From Oceanospirillaceae bacterium (GTDB taxonomy: Bacteria > Pseudomonadota > Gammaproteobacteria > Pseudomonadales > Balneatricaceae), in the NCBI GenBank assembly GCA_024640955.1, contig JAHEDZ010000013.1, positions 1-47,427 of the forward strand: 47,427 nt of DNA, in the 5' to 3' direction. This document shows, piece after piece, positions 25,968 through 33,538 of the stretch. Position numbers and translations under genes: made by a program. Below the pieces are notes generated by a model. It saw nothing but the letters and a program-made list of their open reading frames with translations, did no database searches and had not been told where the DNA came from. How positions within the stretch are numbered: the first letter of the stretch is position 1; every line of letters starts with the position of its first letter.

Positions 25968-27533
25968 TTAAACCATCACACCGCGGATTACGAAGAACAG
26001 GATCGCAGCCAGTGAGCCTGATGCAGGAACAGTAATGATCCATGCTGCGGCAATCTTGTAGACTGCAGAGCGTTTTACCAGCTCCTGCTTGTACGCTTTC
26101 TTAAGCTGCTTGCGCTCTTTCTTGCTCAATTCAGCAGAAGCGGTTTTCTTCTTCAGCTGTTTGAGCATTGCGCCTTTCTCTTCGATCGTTGCGTTTTCGA
26201 AGTCAGCCAGGAACTGCTCAACCTCTTCCTGATCAGCGCCCTGGTGGTGAGATTTGATCTCGTCCATCATGCGAGCGTGGCTCGATTTGAGGTACTCACG
26301 CAGGAAGCCCACACCGAATACACCACCCACTGCGATGTGAGTTGAGGATACCGGCAGACCCAGCTGCGATGCGATGATTACGGTAATTGCCGCAGCCATT
26401 GCGATTGAGAATGCGCGAGTCTGGTCAAGCTCAGTGATCTCAGAGCCGACAGTTTTGATCAGTTTTGGACCGAAAAGCGCCAGTCCCAATGCGATACCCA
26501 GTGCACCAACCATCATAACCCAGAGTGGAATGCTCGCTTTGGTTGAGACACCGTGGTTGAGGATTGAGTCGTTGATCGCAGCCAGCGGACCTACAGCGTT
26601 CGCTACGTCGTTTGCACCGTGTGCGAAACTCAGTAGTGCAGCAGCAAAGATCAGCGGGATAGTGAACAGCTTGTTCACGCCAGACTTATCGTTATCCAAG
26701 CGGTCGGCCGCCTTCGCAACCAGACCTTTAATAACGAAGTAGATAACAAGTGCGATTGCAAAGCCGATACCCAGAGCTGAAACGAAGTCCAGTTTGATCA
26801 GTTGCTTAACGCCTTTGAGGGCTAGGTAGGTGCTAAATGCCCAAGCCATCAGGAAGATTAGGAAAGGAACCATCTTCTTGGCCGCAATGCGCATATCCTT
26901 CTTATAGGTTATCGTTCGCTTAATCAGGTAGAGGAAGCCTGCTGCAATTAGGCCGCCGAGCACTGGTGAGATAACCCAGCTTGCAGCGATGGCGCCCATC
27001 TGATCCCAGTTAGCGATACCCCAGCCACCGGCAGCGATACCGGCACCGAGTACACCGCCCACAATCGAGTGTGTAGTAGATACTGGAGCGCCAACGTAAG
27101 TTGCCAGGTTAAGCCAAAGAGCCCCGGCCAGTAGTGCTGCGAGCATTAGCCAGATAAACGTTTCGGCATCGCCAATAGCAGAAGGGTTGATGATGCCCTT
27201 TTTGATAGTACTGACAACGTCACCACCAGCAATCAACGCCCCCGCTGCTTCAAATATTGCTGCGATGATAATTGCGCCCGTCAGCGTGATTGCTTTGGAA
27301 CCCACCGCGGGGCCAACGTTGTTTGCCACGTCGTTCGCACCGATGTTTATCGCCATGTAGCCACCCACAACAGCCGCTACTACAAGGATAAATCCACCGT
27401 CGACGCCCTCGATGTGGCTACCGATGTATAGAATGATGCCAACCATAAAGAGCAGTGCGTAGCCAATACGCATTACCTCCGAACGGCTAGAGTTGGTCGC
27501 TTTATCAAGCTTGTTCATCTGTTTAATGTCCAA
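25968..27533 (-). CDS. Inorganic phosphate transporter, PiT/PHO4 family
   Basis: 521 residues using the TTG at 27531-27533, which has GAGGAG seven bases upstream; a longer frame to 27581 lacks a good site. About ten transmembrane helices. The two inverted PiT signature motifs are present: G-A-N-D-V-A-N-N-V-G-P (~65-75) and G-A-N-D-V-A-N-A-V-G-P in the second half. Between the repeats is a cytoplasmic loop, and near the C-terminus a lysine-rich coiled region (K-K-T-A-S-A-E-L-S-K-K-E-R-K). Probably low-affinity, proton- or Na+-coupled uptake. Candidate Pho boxes lie upstream. Confidence 0.9.
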   Translation of the reverse strand: MDIKQMNKLDKATNSSRSEVMRIGYALLFMVGIILYIGSHIEGVDGGFILVVAAVVGGYMAINIGANDVANNVGPAVGSKAITLTGAIIIAAIFEAAGALIAGGDVVSTIKKGIINPSAIGDAETFIWLMLAALLAGALWLNLATYVGAPVSTTHSIVGGVLGAGIAAGGWGIANWDQMGAIAASWVISPVLGGLIAAGFLYLIKRTITYKKDMRIAAKKMVPFLIFLMAWAFSTYLALKGVKQLIKLDFVSALGIGFAIALVIYFVIKGLVAKAADRLDNDKSGVNKLFTIPLIFAAALLSFAHGANDVANAVGPLAAINDSILNHGVSTKASIPLWVMMVGALGIALGLALFGPKLIKTVGSEITELDQTRAFSIAMAAAITVIIASQLGLPVSSTHIAVGGVFGVGFLREYLKSSHARMMDEIKSHHQGADQEEVEQFLADFENATIEEKGAMLKQLKKKTASAELSKKERKQLKKAYKQELVKRSAVYKIAAAWIITVPASGSLAAILFFVIRGVMV

Positions 27534-27603
27534 GAGATGCTCCTCTTGTTTGGGTTTAAGGCGCAACGCACAGAGCGTCACTCAATTTAGTTCGCGATAT
27601 TAA

Positions 27604-27641
27604 AATACAGTTTTGTTACAACTTTGTTACATGCCTGTCAT
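27604..27641. promoter_or_regulatory. Candidate bidirectional Pho-box array between the Pit gene and the PhyH gene
   Basis: Seven-base half-sites at 11-base intervals can be read on both strands. Minus: ATGTAAC (27626-27632), TTGTAAC (27615-27621), CTGTATT (27604-27610), with a TTTAAT -10 ten bases after TTGTAAC. Plus: TTGTTAC (27613-27619), TTGTTAC (27624-27630), CTGTCAT (27635-27641). The minus reading is the better one, matching the Pit gene; the plus reading would place the PhyH gene under PhoB. Weaker than the pstS array. Confidence 0.5.
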
Positions 27642-27717
27642 TTTTCATTAAATTAACTGAAATATTTCGCATCGCGCCCAATAACTTGTACTGTCTGAGT
27701 TCATACAAGGAGCACCT

Positions 27718-28878
27718 ATGTCGTTCAACTATCTGAACCATGAGCAGATTGATCTCGAGCCGTTGAAGGCATTGATCTGTTCAAGTGTAGCGCCAGACAA
27801 CGTAGCTTTCGCAGAAGCGATCAGCTCGCAAGTTGTGATCTATTCGGCCGACAAGTTACGGGCACAGATACAGCAAGAGCGCTCTAACCTTCGCAAAATT
27901 CAGAGCGAGTGGCACTGGGTCTGGCAGGATGGTCCGGGTGTACTCGTGATTAAGGGCGCATTTGATCAGGCGCTAGTCGATGAGGCTAGCGAGGCGTTCC
28001 GCGAAATCATTGAACGAGAGCGTGGAATCTCAAGGGGCGATCACTTTGCTAAACCCGGAGCCAATGACCGTGTCTGGAACGCTCAAGAGAAGCTGGCGCT
28101 GTTAGCTCCAAATCTTTATGCCCGCTACTACGCCAACGATATGCTTGCCTGGGCTTGTGAAGCCTGGATGGGGCCTGCCTATCAGATTACCTCACAAGTG
28201 AACTCGGTTAACCCTGGTGGCGAGGCGCAGGTGCCGCATCGCGATTATCACCTCGGCTTTATGACACCTGAGCAGGCTAGTCAGTATCCAGTGTCGGTGC
28301 ACCGTTTATCTGCCCATCTGACACTGCAGTCGGCCATTGCGCATGTGGATATGCCGGTTGAGAGTGGACCCACGTTGCTGCTGCCACACTCGCAAAAATT
28401 CAGCCATGGTTATCTGTTAGCAAACACACCCGAGGCGCACGAGATCTTCGCGCAGCATCGAGTGCAACTGCCGCTTGAGAAGGGTGATCTCCTGTTGTTC
28501 AGTCCAGCTTTGTTGCATGCGGCGGGCTCTAATGTCAGCAGAGATATCAAGCGCATGGCGAACCTTCTACAGATCTCCTCAGCCTTTGGGCGGGCGATGG
28601 AGACCGTCGATCGTTTAGCAATGTCTGGGTTGGTTTATCCAGAGTTGTTGAAGTTAAAGCAGGCGGGAGCTCTGAGCAGCCAGCAGATTGCCCACGCGGT
28701 TGCCGCAACGGCGGAGGGCTACGCTTTCCCAACCAACCTCGACCGGGATCCGCCAATTGGAGGTCTCGCGCCAAAGAACCAGCAGGCACTGATGTTAGCG
28801 GCGCTGGAGCAGGGTTGGAGCGCAGAAAAATTTAGTGAGGAGCTGGACGCTCACGCCGAACGGCGTCGAACCAACTAG
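27718..28878 (+). CDS. PhyH (phytanoyl-CoA dioxygenase) family Fe(II)/2-oxoglutarate oxygenase
   Basis: 386 residues with AAGGAG six bases before the ATG. The iron-binding facial triad is visible: His174 and Asp176 (V-P-H-R-D-Y-H-L) and His267 (S-P-A-L-L-H-A-A-G), followed by Arg275 or Arg279 for 2-oxoglutarate. The fold is a cupin of the phytanoyl-CoA dioxygenase family; the substrate is not evident. An N-terminal ~75 residues of unknown origin precede the core. The gene stands alone between the Pit gene and uvrD; the phosphate setting recalls the related PhnY (2-aminoethylphosphonate oxygenase), but this is only a suggestion. Confidence 0.85.
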   Translation: MSFNYLNHEQIDLEPLKALICSSVAPDNVAFAEAISSQVVIYSADKLRAQIQQERSNLRKIQSEWHWVWQDGPGVLVIKGAFDQALVDEASEAFREIIERERGISRGDHFAKPGANDRVWNAQEKLALLAPNLYARYYANDMLAWACEAWMGPAYQITSQVNSVNPGGEAQVPHRDYHLGFMTPEQASQYPVSVHRLSAHLTLQSAIAHVDMPVESGPTLLLPHSQKFSHGYLLANTPEAHEIFAQHRVQLPLEKGDLLLFSPALLHAAGSNVSRDIKRMANLLQISSAFGRAMETVDRLAMSGLVYPELLKLKQAGALSSQQIAHAVAATAEGYAFPTNLDRDPPIGGLAPKNQQALMLAALEQGWSAEKFSEELDAHAERRRTN

Positions 28879-28913
28879 CCCTCAAACAGGTTGGCCTGGC
28901 TGGTCTGGTTGGT

Positions 28914-28935
28914 CTGCAGCCTAACAGGGCTGCAG
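28914..28935. repeat. Perfect 8-bp hairpin over the uvrD stop codon
   Basis: CTGCAGCC (28914-28921) pairs with GGCTGCAG (28928-28935) around a six-base loop that contains the uvrD stop. No T-run is present, so it is not a standard terminator. It lies in the 42-base gap between convergent PhyH and uvrD genes and may limit read-through or protect 3' ends. Confidence 0.6.
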
Positions 28936-31116
28936 GTTGGCAAACCCAACTACAAGCCACTTCACCCCTTCATAATCGAAGTTTACCTGCACCCGCGCTT
29001 TAGGACCTGAGCCTTCAAAGTTAATGACCATCCCTTCACCAAACTTTGGATGGATCACGCGTTGCCCCAGGCTGAGCTGTGTATCTGGAACATCGTTGCC
29101 GCTTCGGTAGTCGCCAAACCCTGACGGGGCTGGCTCTGAGAGAGGGCGACGAACCGAAGCGTTCAGGCGTACCTCTTCGACTAACTCGATCGGAATCTCA
29201 TTGATAAAGCGAGATGGGCGGTTGTAGTTGGTTTGACCGTGTAACTGACGGCATTCGGCGTAGGTGATAAACAGCTTCTGCATCGCTCGTGTCAGGCCGA
29301 CGTAACAGAGACGGCGCTCCTCCTCGAGGCGACCGGGCTCTTCGGCAGACATGCTGTGCGGGAATAGCCCCTCCTCCATACCTGCCAAGAATACTAAGGG
29401 GAACTCCAAACCTTTGGCTGAGTGCAACGTCATCAGTTGCACTGAATCAGTGTACTGGTCCGCTTGGGCGTCACCCGCATCCAGGGCCGCCTGATCGAGG
29501 AAAGCCGAGAGCACATTAGTCTGCTCTTCAGTCTCCATATTCTCCCAGTTCTGCTCGAACTGGCGCGCGGCAGTCACTAGCTCCTCCAAGTTCTCAATAC
29601 GTGATTGCGCCTTCTCACCCTTCTCTTTTTCGTGGTGAGCGATCAGGCCTGAGTAACGAATCACATGTTCAGTCTGCTCATGCAGTTGCGCATGCTCAGT
29701 GTCCTCACCTAGCTGGTTGATCAGATCAAGGAATGCCTGCAACGCGTTACTAGCCCGTCCTGGTAGCTTCTGATGCTCAACCAGATCGTTAGCGGCACGC
29801 CACATAGAAACCGACTCATTACGGGCATAATCGCGAATCGACTCAAGTGTACGTGTACCGATTCCGCGGGTCGGCACGTTGATTACACGCTCCATAGCGG
29901 TGTCATCATCACGGCTCGAGATCAGGCGCAGGTAGGCGAGGGCATTCTTGATCTCCAGTCGATCATAGAAGCGCTGCCCGCCATAGATGCGGTACGGGAT
30001 GCCAGCACGGATCAGCATCTCCTCAAGCACACGTGACTGGGCGTTAGAGCGGTAGAGAATTGAGCTCTCATCCCGGCGATTGCCCTCATCAACCCATTTG
30101 CTGATCTGGTCCACGATAAAACGCGCTTCGTCCTGCTCGTTAAATGCGGAGTAGAGGCTCAGCGGCTCGCCTTCGTTGCCCTGAGTCCAGAGCTCTTTAC
30201 CCAAGCGGCCCTGGTTGTTGCGTATAACGGCGTTGGCAGCGTCCAGAATGGTGCCCGTCGAGCGGTAGTTCTGCTCCAAGCGAATGGTGCGCAGCCCAGG
30301 AAAGTGGGTCGGGAGGTTCTGGATATTTTCAATCCGGGCGCCGCGCCAACCATAGATCGACTGATCGTCATCGCCGACGGCCATGAGTTTCTCTTCGCCC
30401 TGACAGAGTAGACGCAGCCAAGCGTACTGAATCGAGTTGGTATCCTGGAACTCGTCCACCAGTACATAACGGAAGCGATCGCGGTAGTGTTTAAGCAGGT
30501 TAGGTGAACGATCACGTAGTAGCTCGAGGCAGCGCAGCAGAAGCTCACCAAAGTCGATCATACCGCCGCGGTCACAGGCTTGCTCGTAGGCTTCGTAGAC
30601 TTTAATCAGGGTGTCCTGCACCAGATCGCCGGTACGCTGCAGATGTTTGGCGCGCAGCCCTTCATCTTTTTGGGCGTTGATGTACCACTGCATCTGTTTG
30701 GGTGGCCAGCGCTGCTCGTCGAGTGCCATCTCCTTGGCGATGCGTTTGATCAGGCGCAACTGATCGTCGCTGTCCATAATCTGGAAGTTTTCACGCAGCC
30801 CGGCATCTTGCCAGTGTGCGCGCAGCAGTCGGTGGGCCAACCCGTGGAAGGTACCCACCCACATGCCGTGCACATTGACGTTAAGCAGCGACTCAATACG
30901 GCCGCGCATCTCACGTGCCGCCTTGTTGGTAAAGGTTACCGCTAGGACAGAGTAAGGCGAGAGCCCCTCGGCCTCGATCAACCAAGCAATGCGGTGTACC
31001 AGCACTCTGGTCTTGCCCGAACCGGCGCCAGCAAGTACCAGCAGATTGGAGATGTCAGCTGATACGGCATCGCGTTGAGCATCGTTAAGACCGTCTATGA
31101 TGTGCGTTACATCCAT
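28921..31116 (-). CDS. uvrD: DNA helicase II UvrD
   Basis: 731 residues (E. coli 720), superfamily 1 helicase for nucleotide excision and mismatch repair. Motifs in order: Q-motif L-N-D-A-Q-R, Walker A A-G-A-G-S-G-K-T (~29-36), T-F-T-N-K-A-A, V-D-E-F-Q-D-T-N (motif II), G-D-D-D-Q-S-I-Y-G-W-R-G-A (III), T-L-H-S-A-K-G-L-E-F (V), L-T-R-A (VI) and a C-terminal Tudor-like tail with K-F-G-E-G. A LexA box lies 22 bases before the ATG. Confidence 0.96.
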   Translation of the reverse strand: MDVTHIIDGLNDAQRDAVSADISNLLVLAGAGSGKTRVLVHRIAWLIEAEGLSPYSVLAVTFTNKAAREMRGRIESLLNVNVHGMWVGTFHGLAHRLLRAHWQDAGLRENFQIMDSDDQLRLIKRIAKEMALDEQRWPPKQMQWYINAQKDEGLRAKHLQRTGDLVQDTLIKVYEAYEQACDRGGMIDFGELLLRCLELLRDRSPNLLKHYRDRFRYVLVDEFQDTNSIQYAWLRLLCQGEEKLMAVGDDDQSIYGWRGARIENIQNLPTHFPGLRTIRLEQNYRSTGTILDAANAVIRNNQGRLGKELWTQGNEGEPLSLYSAFNEQDEARFIVDQISKWVDEGNRRDESSILYRSNAQSRVLEEMLIRAGIPYRIYGGQRFYDRLEIKNALAYLRLISSRDDDTAMERVINVPTRGIGTRTLESIRDYARNESVSMWRAANDLVEHQKLPGRASNALQAFLDLINQLGEDTEHAQLHEQTEHVIRYSGLIAHHEKEKGEKAQSRIENLEELVTAARQFEQNWENMETEEQTNVLSAFLDQAALDAGDAQADQYTDSVQLMTLHSAKGLEFPLVFLAGMEEGLFPHSMSAEEPGRLEEERRLCYVGLTRAMQKLFITYAECRQLHGQTNYNRPSRFINEIPIELVEEVRLNASVRRPLSEPAPSGFGDYRSGNDVPDTQLSLGQRVIHPKFGEGMVINFEGSGPKARVQVNFDYEGVKWLVVGFANLQPC

Positions 31117-31138
31117 GGGGCTTAGTGTCCAAGGTTAA

Positions 31139-31154
31139 CTGTGTGGGCGTACAG
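31139..31154. promoter_or_regulatory. LexA (SOS) box upstream of uvrD
   Basis: CTGT-N8-ACAG, the 16-base core of the gammaproteobacterial LexA site, placed between uvrD and its presumed start. A TATACT -10 (minus, 31153-31158) overlaps it, so LexA binding would block the polymerase. It is 94 bases from the divergent CofD-like gene, so that gene might also be affected, but this is uncertain. Confidence 0.85.
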
Positions 31155-31248
31155 TATACGCATAATGAATCCCGGTTTAGAACTTTTTTGCTGGAACTAA
31201 TGGGTCAAATTAGAGTCTACTGGGCGTAGGTACACCCAAGGATGATTT

Positions 31249-32406
31249 GTGGAAAGAGAAGAGCAGGTAGCACTGAGCGCAGCGCGTTATAAGAGCGCAC
31301 CCAGCGGCGGGCCGCGTCTACTCTTTTTTAGTGGGGGAACCGCGCTGAATAGCTTAGCGATTGAGCTTAAGCGTTACACCCATAACTCAATTCACTTTGT
31401 CACCCCTTTTGATTCCGGTGGCAGTTCCGCCGCACTGCGTACGGCTTTCGATATGCCTGCCGTCGGTGATTTGCGCTCACGAATGATGGCGCTGGCCGAT
31501 GAGACCTGTGCTGGACACCCTGAACTCTATCGATTGATGACCTTTCGGCTACCCAAGGATCATGAGCAAGAGCAGTTGCGCCAGCGCCTCGAGCAAATCA
31601 GCCAAGCTGCTGATCCGCTTTCGAGCGCTTTAAAACAGCCTGTACAGGGTCTAATCTGTCATTATCTCAAAACCTTCCTCAGTGCAGTGCCGGCTGACTT
31701 TGATTTTCGCGGCGCCAGCATCGGTAATCTCGTCCTTACAGGTGGCTATCTGCAGGATAACCGCAGTCTTACACCCATTACTTTGCTACTGGCTGAGTTG
31801 CTGGAGATGCGGGGGATCGTCTGTCCAATAACGCAGCAGGTGAGCCAACTTCAAGTGACGACTGCGTCAGGACGCCTAGTTGTTGGGCAGCACTTAATGA
31901 CGGGTAAAGAGGTTCCGCCGCTGTCTGAGCGCATAATTGAAGCTCGGCTTGAGCATCCGCCGGGTCAGATAGTGCTGCTGCGGCCAGCTGAGCGTGATCT
32001 GATTGAATCCGCGGATCTACTGGTATTCCCGCCCGGTAGTTTTTTCTCCAGTTTGATCGCCAATTTGCTTCCCGAAGGGGTTAGCCGCGCTGTTGCTAAA
32101 AGCCGGGCGCGTAAAGTGTTTGTGCCTAATTTGGGGTTAGACCCCGAGCTGTGCGGTATGACTCTGCGCGATCAAATTGAGTTTTTGCAGCATCAGTTGG
32201 GGAAAGAGAACGGAACGCAGGATGGGCCGAGCATTGACCTGCTGCTAACCGACTCTAAGTTACATCCTGAGGTGGATGATCGCCTGATTTGCTGGCTGCA
32301 AGAGCAGGGAATTGAGTTGTTGGATGTAGACCTGAGCGGTGCCAATCCAGAGCGATACGACGAGCAGAAGCTCTGTCGCGCTCTGCTTGCATTGGCGCAA
32401 TCTTAG
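31249..32406 (+). CDS. CofD-like protein (GAK-system type)
   Basis: 385 residues from a GTG start. The nucleotide-binding start L-L-F-F-S-G-G-T-A-L-N-S-L-A (~24-37) and H-F-V-T-P-F-D-S-G-G-S-S-A-A-L-R (~49-64) are characteristic of the CofD/YvcK superfamily, in the variant I recall from the 'GAK' system (CofD-related protein with ATP-grasp, amphi-Trp and HprK-like kinase partners). G-A-S-I-G-N-L-V-L-T-G-G (~155-166) and V-F-P-P-G-S-F-F-S-S-L-I also fit. None of the GAK partners is adjacent here. Precise substrate unknown; classical CofD transfers a lactyl phosphate, YvcK regulates carbon and cell-wall flux. Confidence 0.8.
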   Translation: MEREEQVALSAARYKSAPSGGPRLLFFSGGTALNSLAIELKRYTHNSIHFVTPFDSGGSSAALRTAFDMPAVGDLRSRMMALADETCAGHPELYRLMTFRLPKDHEQEQLRQRLEQISQAADPLSSALKQPVQGLICHYLKTFLSAVPADFDFRGASIGNLVLTGGYLQDNRSLTPITLLLAELLEMRGIVCPITQQVSQLQVTTASGRLVVGQHLMTGKEVPPLSERIIEARLEHPPGQIVLLRPAERDLIESADLLVFPPGSFFSSLIANLLPEGVSRAVAKSRARKVFVPNLGLDPELCGMTLRDQIEFLQHQLGKENGTQDGPSIDLLLTDSKLHPEVDDRLICWLQEQGIELLDVDLSGANPERYDEQKLCRALLALAQS

Positions 32407-32442
32407 ATAGTCGAGTCAAGCTAGCCTTTTTATTGAAGCTGG

Positions 32443-33408
32443 TTAAGGCAGTTGGGTCGGGGTATCGATACGATGCAGCAGGATCGCTTTGTACTCGTTC
32501 GGATCGAGCAACGTCTTACCCGACCCCTCGCCTTGTTGAGCTTCGACCCAGGGCTCCAAGCGAGATAGCCAAAAACGCATCGCTGCAGTGCGAGTCAACA
32601 CTGGCCAAGCCTCTCGTTCAGCGTCCGTGAAGACTCGAATCGAAGCGTAGCCCTCGAGCAGCGCCTGCTCTTTCGCAGGATCGATCTGCAGATCAGCATT
32701 GATACACCAGTCATTAGCCACGATCGCTAGATCGAACAACAAGTAGGCGGTGGCAGCATTATAGATATCCAGTACGGCTGTCAGTTGGTCGTTGTTGAAC
32801 AGCGCGTTATCGTGGAACAGATCGCCGTGGATGATACCCATTGGTAGATCTGCGTTCTCTCGCAGCTGGTCGAAGGCGTCGACTTCGGCTTTTAATAGCG
32901 CCGCATCGTCGGCAGGAATCAGGCTCGCGAGTCGGCTCGACTCTCTGCGCCACCAGAACACCCCCCGGTGCGCTTGGCGTTTCATGTAGAACTCGCTGCC
33001 GGCTTGGTGATACCGCGCCAACATAGCTCCGATCTGAGCGCAGTGATCAGGTGTCAAAGCATTGCGCTTTATATGGTCGCCAGCGTAGCAGGGCTGCAGA
33101 ATTGCGGGCTTGCCGCAAAGTTGTTTCAGGCCAATACCATTGCGGTCTGCAATGGCGTAAGAGACGGGGACATCGCGATCTGCCAACCAAGTGCCGAGTT
33201 CAACAAAGAAAGGGACGTCTTCCGGGGATATCTCCTCGAACAGAGTGAGCACGAAGCGGGTCGTCATACCGGCCTGCTCAATATCAACAAAGTAGTTGGT
33301 ATTCTCAATACCACCTGAGATGCCTTGTAGCGTTGTCGCTTGGCCGAGATCAAAGTCTGCCAGTAGGTCGTTGACCTGCTGCAGGCTCACAACTGTGTAA
33401 ACCGCCAT
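32443..33408 (-). CDS. thrB: Homoserine kinase, APH-fold type ThrB
   Basis: 321 residues. The fold is the aminoglycoside phosphotransferase type used by Pseudomonas homoserine kinase, not the E. coli GHMP type. Signs: an early Gly-rich start S-G-G-I-E-N-T-N-Y-F-V-D (~30-41), the catalytic loop M-G-I-I-H-G-D-L-F-H-D-N-A-L-F (~190-204) and the metal-binding V-L-D-I-Y-N (~214-219). Phosphorylates homoserine on the way to threonine. Convergent with the CofD-like gene and upstream of polA, as in Pseudomonas. Confidence 0.93.
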   Translation of the reverse strand: MAVYTVVSLQQVNDLLADFDLGQATTLQGISGGIENTNYFVDIEQAGMTTRFVLTLFEEISPEDVPFFVELGTWLADRDVPVSYAIADRNGIGLKQLCGKPAILQPCYAGDHIKRNALTPDHCAQIGAMLARYHQAGSEFYMKRQAHRGVFWWRRESSRLASLIPADDAALLKAEVDAFDQLRENADLPMGIIHGDLFHDNALFNNDQLTAVLDIYNAATAYLLFDLAIVANDWCINADLQIDPAKEQALLEGYASIRVFTDAEREAWPVLTRTAAMRFWLSRLEPWVEAQQGEGSGKTLLDPNEYKAILLHRIDTPTQLP

Positions 33409-33538
33409 ACTGTCCTTAAACCGATCGGTTGGCCGGGCTCGCCTTGAGTACTAGATCAGCACTTGGCGGTGGTCGGCCACTCCCTATTTGTCTATGATGT
33501 TGCGTCAAATCCTAGCTCACTACAACAAGTATCTTCAT

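Noticed and set aside
32407-32442. Terminator between the CofD-like gene and thrB
   Set aside because: Only weak imperfect pairing around TTTTTA; not convincing.
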